Source: Rhizorhabdus sp049889055
GTDB taxonomy: Bacteria; Pseudomonadota; Alphaproteobacteria; Sphingomonadales; Sphingomonadaceae
Length of the DNA: 64,000 bases
Assembly (NCBI RefSeq): GCF_049889055.1
Contig: NZ_JBLTWO010000009.1
Location: forward strand, 62,001 to 126,000
Reading direction: 5' to 3'
Part shown: piece by piece, positions 16,737 through 25,860 of the stretch
How the letters are laid out: the number at the start of each line of letters is the position of its first letter
How positions within the stretch are numbered: the stretch's first letter is position 1
Translations under genes and position numbers: made by a program
Notes under the pieces: model-generated
Told to the model about the DNA's origin: nothing
The model's input: the letters and a program-made list of their open reading frames with translations, nothing else
Database searches by the model: none

Positions 16737-16750
16737 GTATAGACTTAAAA
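16737..16750. promoter_or_regulatory. Candidate MarR operator, copy C
   Basis: GTATA-GACT-TAAAA, 5-4-5 dyad, 58 bases before the start of the hydratase/dehydrogenase gene. Confidence 0.5.
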
Positions 16751-16808
16751 TAATCTGTCGGTAGTGCATGGCCCCGATGCATTGGAAATCGCCTTGGAGG
16801 GTGGGACG

Positions 16809-18833
16809 ATGGTTGTGACGCAGGAAAAGCTCGACGGGATCTTGGTCCTCACGGCCGACTATCCCCCGGTCAACGCGCTCGGCCACGCGGTCCGCGCCGG
16901 ACTTGCGGACGGGATCGCCGCCGCTGCCGCCGATCCGCACGTCTCCGCCATCGTCATCCTCTGCGCCGGCAAGACCTTCTTCGCGGGGGCCGACATCGCC
17001 GAATTCGGCAAGCCCCGCCGCGATCCGGTGCTGCCGGCGCTGTGCGACGCGATCGAAGCCAGCCCCAAACCTGTCGTCGCGGCGATCCATGGAACGGCGC
17101 TCGGCGGTGGTCTCGAAGTCGCACTGGCTGCCCATTATCGCCTTGCCGTGCGCAGCGCGAAGTTCGGCATGCCCGAGGTCAAGCTGGGCCTGATCCCCGG
17201 ATCGGGCGGGACGCAACGGCTGCCGCGCCTCGTCGGTCTCGACATGGCGCTGCGGATGATCGTGCTGGGCGAGCAGCTGGATGCTGCTGCTGCGGCGGAG
17301 CGTGGCTTGGTCGATCGGATCGTCGAGGATGCCGATCTGCGCGACGCCGCGATCGCCTTTGCGCGCGAGATGGCGGACAGCGGTCCGCTGCCGCGCACGG
17401 GCGAGCGGACGATCGCGCCCGACGACGCGCTGGTGGCGCTGTTCAAGGCCGACAATGGCCGGAAACTCGCCGGGCAGGCCGCCCCTGAAGCGGCGATCGA
17501 GGCGGTCAATGGCGCCACGACCCTGTCCCTCGCAGACGGGCAGGCACTCGAACGCCGGCTGTTCCTCGCGCTGGAAGGCGGCGAGCAGTCGCGTGCGCTG
17601 CGCTATCTGTTCGGCGCCGAGCGGCAGGCGAGCCGCATCGACGGTATCGGCGACGAGGTCATTGTGCGCCCCGTCGAGCATGTCGGGATCATCGGCGCGG
17701 GCACGATGGGCACGGGTATCGCGATCAACTTCCTGCTGGCCGGGCTCCGGGTGTCGCTGCTCGAACTTGATGCGGCCGCGCTCGATCGCGGCGTCGCCAG
17801 CATCGGCAAGACGCTAGACGGCTCGGTTGCCAAGGGCCGCCTGAGCGCAGAGAGGGCGGCGCGCGCAAAGGCTTTGCTGTCGCCATCGCTCCGCTATGAG
17901 GAACTGGCAGGCTGCGATCTGGTGATCGAGGCGGTGTTCGAGCTGATGAGCGTCAAGAAGGACGTATTCGGCGCGCTGGACAAGGTCGTTCGGCCCGACG
18001 CGATCCTTGCGACCAACACCAGCTATCTCGACATCGACGAGATTGCAGGCTCGGTCTCGCACCCCGAACGTTTCCTGGGCATGCACTTCTTCTCGCCCGC
18101 CAACATCATGAAATTGCTGGAGATCGTGCGGGGCGCACAGACCGCGCCTGAAGTGCTCAAGACGGCGATGCAGCTTGGTCGGCGGATCGGCAAGACGGCG
18201 GTGGTCGCCGGCAACTGCCACGGTTTCATCGGCAACCGGATGCTGGCGCAGCGCCGCAAGCAGGCCATTGCGCTGCTGATGGAAGGGGCGACCCCCGAAC
18301 AGATCGACCGCGTCCATACCGGCTTCGGCATGCCGATGGGACCGTTCCAGATGTCGGACCTCGCCGGTGTCGATATCGGCTGGCACCGCGATCCGTCGCG
18401 CATCGAGACGCTGCAGGATGCGATGTGCGCCGCCGGCCGCTTCGGCCAGAAGGCAGGCAAGGGCTATTATGACTATGACGCGGAGCGCCGCCGCTCGCCG
18501 TCGCCCGAGGCGCTGGCGATCATAGAAGACTTCGCCAGGGCATCGGGTGCGCGGCGTCGGGCGATCAGCGACGAGGAGATCCGCGAGCGGACCCTGTATG
18601 TCATGGTCAACGAGGGCGCGCGCATCATCGAGGAGGGAATCGCACAGCGCGCGTCCGACATCGATGTCGTCTGGATCCACGGCTATGGCTGGCCGCGCTA
18701 TCGCGGCGGGCCGATGCATTGGGCCGATCAGGTCGGTGCCGGTACGATCGTCGAGTCGCTGCAGCGCCACGGGATAGAGGCCAGTTCGCTATTGGAACGG
18801 CTGGCGCGAGAGAACGGGCGTTTCACGTCCTGA
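16809..18833 (+). CDS. Bifunctional enoyl-CoA hydratase / 3-hydroxyacyl-CoA dehydrogenase
   Basis: About 674 residues, FadB/FadJ-like. The N-terminal crotonase domain has GADIAEFG and HGTALGGGLEVALAAHYR, with the Glu of MPEVKLGLIPGSGGTQRLPR. The central Rossmann domain opens with GIIGAGTMGTGIAINFL. Two C-terminal 3-hydroxyacyl-CoA dehydrogenase domains follow (GNRMLAQRRKQA; GWPRYRGGPMHW). It hydrates and oxidises ring-cleaved dicarboxyl-CoA intermediates. The start at 16809 has a purine-rich GGAGGGTGGG upstream. Promoter dyad C precedes it. Confidence 0.93.
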   Translation: MVVTQEKLDGILVLTADYPPVNALGHAVRAGLADGIAAAAADPHVSAIVILCAGKTFFAGADIAEFGKPRRDPVLPALCDAIEASPKPVVAAIHGTALGGGLEVALAAHYRLAVRSAKFGMPEVKLGLIPGSGGTQRLPRLVGLDMALRMIVLGEQLDAAAAAERGLVDRIVEDADLRDAAIAFAREMADSGPLPRTGERTIAPDDALVALFKADNGRKLAGQAAPEAAIEAVNGATTLSLADGQALERRLFLALEGGEQSRALRYLFGAERQASRIDGIGDEVIVRPVEHVGIIGAGTMGTGIAINFLLAGLRVSLLELDAAALDRGVASIGKTLDGSVAKGRLSAERAARAKALLSPSLRYEELAGCDLVIEAVFELMSVKKDVFGALDKVVRPDAILATNTSYLDIDEIAGSVSHPERFLGMHFFSPANIMKLLEIVRGAQTAPEVLKTAMQLGRRIGKTAVVAGNCHGFIGNRMLAQRRKQAIALLMEGATPEQIDRVHTGFGMPMGPFQMSDLAGVDIGWHRDPSRIETLQDAMCAAGRFGQKAGKGYYDYDAERRRSPSPEALAIIEDFARASGARRRAISDEEIRERTLYVMVNEGARIIEEGIAQRASDIDVVWIHGYGWPRYRGGPMHWADQVGAGTIVESLQRHGIEASSLLERLARENGRFTS

Positions 18834-18869
18834 GCTTTCGCTGGCACGGGCGTTGATTCAGATCATTTA

Positions 18870-18883
18870 CTTTACGCTTGAAA
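18870..18883. promoter_or_regulatory. Candidate MarR operator, copy D
   Basis: CTTTA-CGCT-TGAAA. Centre-to-centre distance to copy E is 34 bases; both precede the monooxygenase gene. Confidence 0.45.
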
Positions 18884-18903
18884 TATCTCCGGGCTCGGAT
18901 ATG

Positions 18904-18917
18904 TTTTAGACATAAAA
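18904..18917. promoter_or_regulatory. Candidate MarR operator, copy E (perfect half-sites)
   Basis: TTTTA-GACA-TAAAA has perfectly complementary arms. It is the best copy of the element and lies 20 bases before the start of the monooxygenase gene. Confidence 0.55.
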
Positions 18918-18936
18918 TGATTTCGGAGACTCCCCG

Positions 18937-21252
18937 ATGAAGATTGCATGCGTGGGCGGTGGCCCGGCCGGTCTCTATTTCGCCATCTCGATGATGCTGC
19001 GCGATCCGTCGCACGACATCACCGTGTTCGAGCGCAACCGGCCCGGCGACACCTTCGGCTGGGGCGTGGTCTTCTCCGACCAGACGATGGAGCATCTGAA
19101 CGGCAACGACCCGATCAGCGCCAGGACGATGATCGACGAGCTCGCCCATTGGGACGACATCGACGTGCACGTCGTCGACGGCGACAAGAAGGTGAAGAAC
19201 AGCTCGACCGGCCATGGCTTCATCGGCATCGGTCGCAAGCGCCTGCTCAACATCCTGCAGGACCGGGCGCGCGAGCTGGGCGTGAAGCTGGAGTTCGAGG
19301 TCGATGTCGATCCGAACGAGGATTTCCTGTCGAGCTACGACCTCGTGATCGCGTCTGACGGCGTCAACAGCAAGCTGCGCCGCGCCTATGAGGAGCATTT
19401 CGACGTCGACATCGACGTCAAGCGCAACAAGTTCGTCTGGCTCGGCACGCACCAGCGCTTCGATGCGTTCAACTTCATCTTCGTGAACACCGAATATGGC
19501 TGGATCTGGGCCCACGCCTATCAGTTCGACAAGGACACGGCGACCTTCATCGTCGAGACTACGCCCGAGGTCTACGAGAAGGTCGGCTTCGACCGGATGA
19601 CCCAGGAAGAAAGCTGCCGCTTCTGCGAGGAAATCTTCGCGGATCATCTTGGTGGCCATGAGCTGATGACCAATGCGAGCCACATTCGCGGCTCGGCCTG
19701 GATCAACTTCCCGCGTCTGATCTGCGGCAAGTGGAGCTACAAGAACATCATCCTGCTCGGCGACGCTGCCCACACCGCGCATTTCTCGATCGGCTCGGGC
19801 ACCAAGCTTGCGCTCGAGGATGCGATCAAGCTGGCCGACGTCGTCAGCCGCCCCGATTTCAAGAGTAAGGAAGGCGTCGCCGCCGCGCTCGACGAATATC
19901 GCGAGGAGCGCCATCTCGAGGTGCTCAAGATCCAGAATGCCGCGCGCAACTCGACCGAATGGTTCGAGCATCTCGACCGCTATCTGAAGATGGATCCGAT
20001 GCAGTTCACCTACACGCTGCTGACCCGCAGCCAGCGGGTGAGCCACGAGAATCTGCGCCTGCGCGATCCGGCCTGGCTCGCCCAGCTCGAGCGCGAACTT
20101 GCCACCAAGGCGTTCGGCGAGGTCGTGAATGAGCCCGTCCCGCCTATGTTCCTGCCCTTCCGCCTGCGCGACATGGAGCTGCGCAACCGCATCGTGATGT
20201 CGCCGATGGCGATGTATTCGGCGACCGACGGCGTCCCCAACGACTTCCACCTCGTCCACTATGGCGCGCGTGCGCTGGGCGGGGCCGGGCTGATCCTCAC
20301 CGAGATGACCTGCATCTCGCCCGAGGCGCGGATCACGCCGGGCTGCACCGGACTGTGGAACGACGAACAGACCGCCGCCTGGAAGCGTCTGACCGACTTC
20401 GTGCACAGCGTGCCGGGCGCCAAGATCTGCGTCCAGCTCGGCCATAGCGGCTCGAAGGGCTCGACCCGTCTCGCCTGGCAGGGCATCGACAAGCCGCTGG
20501 AGGAAGGCAACTGGCAGGTCGTGGCGCCGTCCGACGTGCCCTACAGCCCCGACAATCAGGTCCCCGTGCCGCTCACCCGCGAGGGCATGGACGCGATCCG
20601 CGACGATTTCGTCAATGCGACGCGCCGCGCGCTCGACGCCGGCTTCGACATGGTCGAGCTGCACTGCGCCCATGGCTATCTGCTGTCCGGTTTCATCAGC
20701 CCGACCCAGAACAAGCGCACCGACGACTATGGCGGCAGCCTGGAAAACCGCCTGCGCTATCCGCTCGAGATATTCCACGCGATGCGCGCCGTCTGGCCGG
20801 CCGACAAGCCGATGTCGGTGCGCATCTCGGCGCATGACTGGGTCGAGGGTGGCATCACCCCGGACGAGGCGGTAGAGATCAGCCGGGCGTTCAAGGAAGC
20901 CGGCGTCGACCTGGTCGACGTGTCCTCGGGTCAGGTCAGCAAGAAGGAGAAGCCGGTCTACGGCCGCATGTTCCAGACGCCCTTCTCCGACCAGATCCGC
21001 AACGAACTCGACGTTCGGACGATGGCGGTCGGCAACATCTACGAGGTCGACCACGTCAACTCGATTATTGCTGCCGGCCGCGCCGACCTCTGCGCGATGG
21101 GCCGTCCGCACCAGATGGACCCGAACTGGACGCTGCACGCCGCCGCGAGCCAGCAGTATAAGAAGGCGCCCGTGCCCGACCAGTATAAGAGCGGCTTCTT
21201 CCAGGCGCAGCTCAACGCGCAGCGCGCCGCGCAGATGGTGCCGCTGAAGTGA
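18937..21252 (+). CDS. Anthraniloyl-CoA (or salicylyl-CoA 5-) monooxygenase/reductase fusion
   Basis: 771 residues in two halves. Residues about 1-390 are an aromatic flavin hydroxylase: dinucleotide motif VGGGPAGLYFAISMM and FAD motif GDAAHTAHFSIGSG. Residues about 400-770 are Old Yellow Enzyme-like, with VMSPMAMYSATDG, LGHSGSKGS, HCAHGYLLSGFISP and DDYGGSLENR. This fusion is the hallmark of 2-aminobenzoyl-CoA monooxygenase/reductase, which hydroxylates and dearomatises the CoA ester; databases often call it salicylyl-CoA 5-hydroxylase. CGGAG lies 8 bases before ATG. Neighbouring beta-oxidation genes and a Rid protein favour the amino substrate, but salicylyl-CoA cannot be excluded. Confidence 0.92.
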   Translation: MKIACVGGGPAGLYFAISMMLRDPSHDITVFERNRPGDTFGWGVVFSDQTMEHLNGNDPISARTMIDELAHWDDIDVHVVDGDKKVKNSSTGHGFIGIGRKRLLNILQDRARELGVKLEFEVDVDPNEDFLSSYDLVIASDGVNSKLRRAYEEHFDVDIDVKRNKFVWLGTHQRFDAFNFIFVNTEYGWIWAHAYQFDKDTATFIVETTPEVYEKVGFDRMTQEESCRFCEEIFADHLGGHELMTNASHIRGSAWINFPRLICGKWSYKNIILLGDAAHTAHFSIGSGTKLALEDAIKLADVVSRPDFKSKEGVAAALDEYREERHLEVLKIQNAARNSTEWFEHLDRYLKMDPMQFTYTLLTRSQRVSHENLRLRDPAWLAQLERELATKAFGEVVNEPVPPMFLPFRLRDMELRNRIVMSPMAMYSATDGVPNDFHLVHYGARALGGAGLILTEMTCISPEARITPGCTGLWNDEQTAAWKRLTDFVHSVPGAKICVQLGHSGSKGSTRLAWQGIDKPLEEGNWQVVAPSDVPYSPDNQVPVPLTREGMDAIRDDFVNATRRALDAGFDMVELHCAHGYLLSGFISPTQNKRTDDYGGSLENRLRYPLEIFHAMRAVWPADKPMSVRISAHDWVEGGITPDEAVEISRAFKEAGVDLVDVSSGQVSKKEKPVYGRMFQTPFSDQIRNELDVRTMAVGNIYEVDHVNSIIAAGRADLCAMGRPHQMDPNWTLHAAASQQYKKAPVPDQYKSGFFQAQLNAQRAAQMVPLK

Positions 21253-22007
21253 GCGGATTTCGCCATGTCGTGGTGACCGGCGGCGGCAGCGGGATCGGTC
21301 GGGCCATCGCGCTCGACATCGCCCGCGCCGGCCACCGCGTCACCATCATGGGCCGGAATGCCGAGCGGCTGGAGGCTGCGCGCGCCGAGCATCCCGACCT
21401 GCTGGCGGTCGCCTGCGACGTCGGCGATGCCGGGGCCGTCGACGCCGCCTTCGCACGCGCCACGCAGGAACGCGGATCGGTCGATACGCTCGTCAACTGC
21501 GCGGGTTCGGTGAAGACCGCACCCTTCCTGAAAACCGGCAACGATATCTGGGAAGCGCTGTGGCGGACCAACGTCATGGGTGCGGTCAACGCGACCCGTG
21601 CGGTCCTGCCGGCGATGCGCGAACTGCCGTCGGGGCGGATCATCAACATCGCCAGCACCGCGTCGCTCAAGGGCTATGCCTATGTCAGCGCCTATACCGC
21701 GACCAAACATGCCCTGCTGGGGATGACGCGCGCGCTGGCGACCGAGCTGGCGGGCACGGCGATCACGGTCAACGCGATCTGCCCGGGCTATGCCGACACC
21801 GACATCGTTCGCGACGCCGTCGCGACGATCGTCGCCAAGACGGGCCGCAGCGAGGCCGAGGCGATGACGACCTTCACCGGCACCAATCCGCAGGGCCGGC
21901 TGATCCAGCCCGACGAGGTGGCGGGCGCGGTGCACTGGCTGATGTCCGATCTCGCCCGCTCGGTCACGGGGCAGGCGATCGTCGTCGCCGGCGGAGAAGT
22001 CATGTGA
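21249..22007 (+). CDS. Short-chain dehydrogenase in the aromatic CoA operon
   Basis: 252 residues; GTG start overlaps the preceding stop. Cofactor loop TGGGSGIG, NCAG in place of NNAG, and catalytic Ser/YTATKHALL are present. Placed between the dearomatising enzyme and the hydratase, it probably oxidises or reduces an alicyclic hydroxy/oxo-CoA intermediate with NAD(P). This role is an inference from position. Confidence 0.88.
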   Translation: MSGFRHVVVTGGGSGIGRAIALDIARAGHRVTIMGRNAERLEAARAEHPDLLAVACDVGDAGAVDAAFARATQERGSVDTLVNCAGSVKTAPFLKTGNDIWEALWRTNVMGAVNATRAVLPAMRELPSGRIINIASTASLKGYAYVSAYTATKHALLGMTRALATELAGTAITVNAICPGYADTDIVRDAVATIVAKTGRSEAEAMTTFTGTNPQGRLIQPDEVAGAVHWLMSDLARSVTGQAIVVAGGEVM

Positions 22008-22017
22008 GGAGGATGGG

Positions 22018-22830
22018 ATGTTGAATCCGGCAAATTACGCGCCGAAGCATTTTGCCTATGCGCTCGATGGCAAGGTCGCGACGGTCACGCTGAACCGGCC
22101 GGAGCGTAAGAATCCGCTGACCTTCGAATCCTATGCCGAGTTGCGCGATTTCTTCCGCGACCTCGTCTACGCGACCGAGGTCAAGGCGGTGGTCGTCACC
22201 GGCGCCGGCGGCAATTTCTGTTCGGGCGGCGACGTGCACGAGATCATCGGCCCGCTGACGAAGATGGAGATGCCGGAGCTTCTCGCCTTCACCCGCATGA
22301 CCGGTGATCTGGTCAAGGCGATGCGCGCCTGCCCGCAGCCAGTGATCGCCGCGATCGACGGCATCTGCGCGGGTGCGGGCGCGATCATGGCGATGGCATC
22401 GGACATCCGTTTTGCGACCCCGGCGACCAAGACCGCCTTCCTGTTCACGCGCGTTGGTCTGGCCGGCGCCGACATGGGCGCCTGCGCGATATTGCCGCGC
22501 ATCATCGGCCAGGGCCGCGCGTCGGACCTGCTCTTCTCGGGCCGCTCGCTCGGTGCCGAGGAGGGCGAGCGCTGGGGCTTCTACAACCGCATCGTCGCAT
22601 CGGAAGAGGTGCTGAACGAAGCGCAGGCCTATGCCGCCATGCTGGCGTCGGGGCCGACCTTCGCGCACGGCATCACCAAGAACCAGCTCAACATCGAATG
22701 GGCGATGTCGCTCGACGTGGCGATCGAGGCCGAGGCGCAGGCGCAGTCTATCTGCATGCAGACGCGCGATTTCGAGCGCGCCTACAACGCCTTCGTCGCC
22801 AAGTCGAAGCCCGTGTTCGAGGGCAATTGA
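22018..22830 (+). CDS. Enoyl-CoA hydratase/isomerase family protein, possible ring hydrolase
   Basis: 270 residues, crotonase fold: GNFCSGGDVHEIIG forms the first oxyanion block and AIDGICAGAGAIMAMASDIRFA the second. The catalytic-Glu region reads TRVGLAGADMGACAILPR, different from classical hydratases, so a hydrolase or isomerase role such as ring cleavage of a 2-oxocyclohexane-carbonyl-CoA is possible. AGGAGG precedes the ATG by 5 bases. It is followed by the acyl-CoA dehydrogenase after only one base. Confidence 0.9.
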   Translation: MLNPANYAPKHFAYALDGKVATVTLNRPERKNPLTFESYAELRDFFRDLVYATEVKAVVVTGAGGNFCSGGDVHEIIGPLTKMEMPELLAFTRMTGDLVKAMRACPQPVIAAIDGICAGAGAIMAMASDIRFATPATKTAFLFTRVGLAGADMGACAILPRIIGQGRASDLLFSGRSLGAEEGERWGFYNRIVASEEVLNEAQAYAAMLASGPTFAHGITKNQLNIEWAMSLDVAIEAEAQAQSICMQTRDFERAYNAFVAKSKPVFEGN

Positions 22831-22831
22831 G

Positions 22832-24013
22832 ATGGCGGACCAGAGCTTCCTGTCCTGGCCCTTCTTCGAGGATCGCCATCGCAGCTACGCCCAGGACCTG
22901 GAAGCCTGGTGCCGCAGCAATGCCGATGCCCTTCACCACGAAACGGGCGACGTCGATGCCGACTGCCGCGCGCTCGTGCGGCTGCTGGGCGAGGCAGGCT
23001 TTTTGCGTGCGGCGGTCCCGGCCGATTTCGGCGGGCTGAACAGCCCGGTAGACGTCCGCACCCTCTGCCTGACCCGGCAGATATTGGGCTATCATCATGG
23101 CCTGGCAGACTTCGCCTTCGCGATGCAGGGGCTCGGCACCGGCGCAATCGGCCTGTTCGGTAGCGATGCGGTCAAGGCGGCTTATCTGCCCAGGGTCGCA
23201 CGTGGCGAGATGATCGCGGGCTTTGCGCTGTCCGAGAAGGAAGCGGGCTCCGACGTCGCGGCGATGGCGACCAGCGCGACCAAAGTCGACGGCGGCTGGA
23301 TCATCAACGGCGAGAAGACCTGGATCTCCAACGGCAGCATCGCCGACATATTGACGATCTTCGCACGCAGCGGCGAGGCGCCGGGCGCGCGCGGCATTTC
23401 CGCCTTCGCCTTCCCGACCGCGACCGAGGGCTTTTCGGTCACCGAGACGATCGACGTGATCGCGCCGCATCCGCTGGCGACGATCCGCTTCGACAATTGC
23501 TTCGTCCCCGACGATCACCTGCTCGGCGAGCCAGGCCGGGGCTTCATGGTGGCGATGGCGACGCTCGACATGCTGCGCTCGACGGTGGGCGCCGCCGCGC
23601 TCGGCTTCGCGTGCCGCGCCACGGACGAGGCGCTCAACCGCGCGACGACCCGCAAGCTGTTCGGCGCGCCGCTGTCGGACCTGCAGCTGACGCAGGCGGC
23701 GCTCGCCGACATGGCGCTCGGCAACGATGCCAGTGCGCTGCTGATCTATCGCGCCGCCTGGGCCAAGGACAGCGGCCAGCCGCGCATCACGCGCGAGGCG
23801 GCGATGGCGAAGCTCTACGCGACCGACACCGCGCAGCTGACCATCGACAAGGCTGTCCAGCTGTTCGGCGGCGAAGGCGTCGTCAGCGGCAAAATGGTCG
23901 AGCGGCTCTATCGCGAGATCCGCGCGCTGCGCATCTATGAAGGCGCGAGCGAAGTCCAGAAGGTGGTGATCGCGCGTGCGACGATCGCCGAAGCGCAGGA
24001 ACAGGCACAGTGA
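22832..24013 (+). CDS. Acyl-CoA dehydrogenase
   Basis: 393 residues. FAD/substrate motifs GFALSEKEAGSDVAAMAT and WISNG, the RKLFGAPLSDLQLTQ helix and the C-terminal IYEGASEVQKVVIAR are standard for the family. It likely performs the alpha,beta-dehydrogenation of a ring-derived acyl-CoA and would pass electrons to ETF. GAGGG is 8 bases before the ATG; the longer in-frame extension overlaps the hydratase and is rejected. Its end overlaps the Rid gene start. Confidence 0.93.
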   Translation: MADQSFLSWPFFEDRHRSYAQDLEAWCRSNADALHHETGDVDADCRALVRLLGEAGFLRAAVPADFGGLNSPVDVRTLCLTRQILGYHHGLADFAFAMQGLGTGAIGLFGSDAVKAAYLPRVARGEMIAGFALSEKEAGSDVAAMATSATKVDGGWIINGEKTWISNGSIADILTIFARSGEAPGARGISAFAFPTATEGFSVTETIDVIAPHPLATIRFDNCFVPDDHLLGEPGRGFMVAMATLDMLRSTVGAAALGFACRATDEALNRATTRKLFGAPLSDLQLTQAALADMALGNDASALLIYRAAWAKDSGQPRITREAAMAKLYATDTAQLTIDKAVQLFGGEGVVSGKMVERLYREIRALRIYEGASEVQKVVIARATIAEAQEQAQ

Positions 24014-24402
24014 AGACATTGCAACCGGCCGGCTGGCCGCGCCCGAAGGGCTATGCGAACGCGATCGAGACGCGCGGCCGCACCATCTACACCGCCGGCC
24101 TGGTCGGCTGGAACGAGGAAGAGAAGTTCGTCGCGAAGGACCTGCCCGGCCAGTTCGAGCAGCTGCTGCGCAACCTCGTCGCGCTCCTCGCCGAAGCGGG
24201 CGCCAAGCCCGAGCATGTCGTGCGGATGACCTGGTACGTCACCGACAAGCAGGCCTATCTCGCCGAGGTCCGCCGCATCGGCGAAATCTACCGTGCGATA
24301 ATGGGCCGGGTCTTTCCGACCATGGCGGTCGTGCAGGTCGTCGCCCTTATGGAAGACGACGCGCTGATCGAGATCGAGACGACTGCCGTCATTCCCGACT
24401 GA
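24010..24402 (+). CDS. Rid-family (YjgF/YER057c/UK114) protein lacking the canonical arginine
   Basis: 130 residues; GTG start overlaps the dehydrogenase stop. It follows the Rid trimer pattern (IYTAGLVG, GAKPEHVVRMTWYVTD, IEIETTAVIP). In deaminating RidA proteins the strand before VEVARLP carries an Arg in PAR; the matching stretch here reads FPTMAVVQVV, so Met stands in the Arg place. It may therefore belong to a non-RidA subgroup. In an anthraniloyl-CoA pathway a Rid protein could hydrolyse an enamine/imine after dearomatisation, releasing ammonia. This is an inference. Confidence 0.88.
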   Translation: MKTLQPAGWPRPKGYANAIETRGRTIYTAGLVGWNEEEKFVAKDLPGQFEQLLRNLVALLAEAGAKPEHVVRMTWYVTDKQAYLAEVRRIGEIYRAIMGRVFPTMAVVQVVALMEDDALIEIETTAVIPD

Positions 24403-24467
24403 TCTTTGAATTCAACATTCCGGCCCGACCGTCTGGTGCGCGACGGCCCCGCAAAGAGGAACATGAC

Positions 24468-25652
24468 ATGAGCCAGATGAGCCGGTTCGACTGGTCCGAT
24501 CCCTTCCTGCTCGACGACCAGCTGACCGATGACGAGCGGATGATCCGCGATGCCGCGCGTGCCTATGCGCAGGATCGCCTTCAGCCGCGCGTGATCGACG
24601 CCTTCGCGCGCGAGCATACCGACCCGGAAATCTTCCGCGAGATGGGTGCGCAGGGCCTGCTCGGCGTGACCATTCCGGAAGCCTATGGCGGCGTCGGCGC
24701 CTCCTATGTCGCTTATGGTCTTGTTGCGCGCGAGGTCGAGCGCGTCGATTCCGGCTACCGATCGATGATGTCGGTGCAGTCGAGCCTCGTCATGTACCCG
24801 ATCTACAGCTACGGCTCGGAAGAGCAGAAGCAGCGCTATCTGCCGAAGCTGGCCTCGGGCGAATGGATCGGCTGCTTCGGCCTGACCGAGCCCGACGCCG
24901 GTTCGGACCCGGGCGGCATGCGCACCCGCGCCACCAAGATCGACGGCGGCTATCGCCTCAACGGCAACAAGACCTGGATCTCCAACTCGCCGATCGCCGA
25001 CGTGTTCGTGATCTGGGCGAAGTCCGAAGCGCATGGCGACCAGATCCGCGGCTTCGTCGTCGAGAAGGGCGCCAAGGGCCTGTCCGCGCCGAAGATAGAA
25101 GGCAAATTCTCGCTGCGCGCCTCGATCACGGGCATGATCAACCTCGACGACGTCGAAGTGGGCGAAGATGCGTTGCTGCCTAACGTGCAGGGGCTGAAGG
25201 GTCCTTTTGGCTGCCTCAACCGCGCGCGCTACGGCATCTCATGGGGCTCGCTCGGCGCGGCGGAGTTCTGCTTCCACGCGGCGCGTTCCTACGGCCTCGA
25301 CCGCAAGCAGTTCGGCCGCCCGCTCGCCGCGACCCAGCTCTACCAGAAGAAGCTCGCCGACATGCTGACCGACATCGCGCTCGGCCTGCAAGCCAGCCTG
25401 CGCGTCGGCCGCCTGATGGACGAGGGCCGCTTCGCGCCGGAGATGGTCTCGATCGTCAAGCGCAACAATGTCGGCAAGGCGCTCGATATCGCGCGCATGG
25501 CCCGCGACATGCACGGCGGCAACGGCATCTCCGAGGAATATCAGGTCATCCGCCACATGGTGAACCTGGAGACGGTCAACACCTATGAAGGCGCGCACGA
25601 CGTCCACGCCCTGATTCTGGGGCGCGGCATCACCGATATCGCCGCCTTCTGA
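24468..25652 (+). CDS. gcdH: Glutaryl-CoA dehydrogenase
   Basis: 394 residues. Specific features include DPFLLDDQLTDDERMIRDAA, GYRSMMSVQSSLVMYPI, the FAD motif CFGLTEPDAGSDPGGMRT, WISNSPIADVFV and the C-terminal TYEGAHDVHALILGR with the catalytic Glu. The family oxidatively decarboxylates glutaryl-CoA to crotonyl-CoA. An ATG at 24463 opens a two-codon frame only, so 24468 is the start, with AAGAGGA upstream. It is the last gene of the operon and is followed by a strong terminator. Its presence implies a C7 to C5 dicarboxyl-CoA route. Confidence 0.94.
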   Translation: MSQMSRFDWSDPFLLDDQLTDDERMIRDAARAYAQDRLQPRVIDAFAREHTDPEIFREMGAQGLLGVTIPEAYGGVGASYVAYGLVAREVERVDSGYRSMMSVQSSLVMYPIYSYGSEEQKQRYLPKLASGEWIGCFGLTEPDAGSDPGGMRTRATKIDGGYRLNGNKTWISNSPIADVFVIWAKSEAHGDQIRGFVVEKGAKGLSAPKIEGKFSLRASITGMINLDDVEVGEDALLPNVQGLKGPFGCLNRARYGISWGSLGAAEFCFHAARSYGLDRKQFGRPLAATQLYQKKLADMLTDIALGLQASLRVGRLMDEGRFAPEMVSIVKRNNVGKALDIARMARDMHGGNGISEEYQVIRHMVNLETVNTYEGAHDVHALILGRGITDIAAF

Positions 25653-25688
25653 CGAGGCCCACCCTTCCCCCGGCGACGGGGGAGGGGC

Positions 25689-25735
25689 GGGAAGGGGCCG
25701 CCCGCCACCGCTGCAGGAGCGGCCGGCCCCTTCCC
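25689..25735 (+). repeat. 12-bp inverted repeat downstream of gcdH
   Basis: GGGAAGGGGCCG / CGGCCCCTTCCC arms, 23-base loop that itself contains CCGCT/AGCGG. No T-run follows; it lies 25 bases before the strong terminator. Confidence 0.5.
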
Positions 25736-25759
25736 AAAATCCCGCAGCATCGGTGCAGC

Positions 25760-25796
25760 AAAAAGGGGCCCGTCGACCGGACGGGCCCCTTTTTTT
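25760..25796 (+). terminator. Strong intrinsic terminator of the aromatic CoA operon
   Basis: A perfect 10-bp GC stem (GGGGCCCGTC / GACGGGCCCC) with a 5-base loop, flanked by five A upstream and seven T downstream. It can act in both directions between the convergent gcdH and antitoxin genes. Confidence 0.92.
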
Positions 25797-25860
25797 GTGC
25801 GCAGCAATTGCGATGCGCGGGATGCTTTCGGCGACGTCCGTTGCCCGCCTCGTCCCCAGT

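Noticed and set aside
18823..21138. 771-codon open frame on the minus strand opposite the monooxygenase
   Set aside because: It is the antisense of a motif-complete flavoprotein gene; high-GC codon bias keeps the opposite frame open. Its protein is Arg/Asp/His-rich with no domain pattern.
18937..21252. Definite salicylate (SdgC-type) degradation
   Set aside because: Possible but less favoured: no salicylyl-CoA ligase is present, while a Rid protein and a hydrolase/oxoacid oxidoreductase operon point to an amino-aroyl-CoA.
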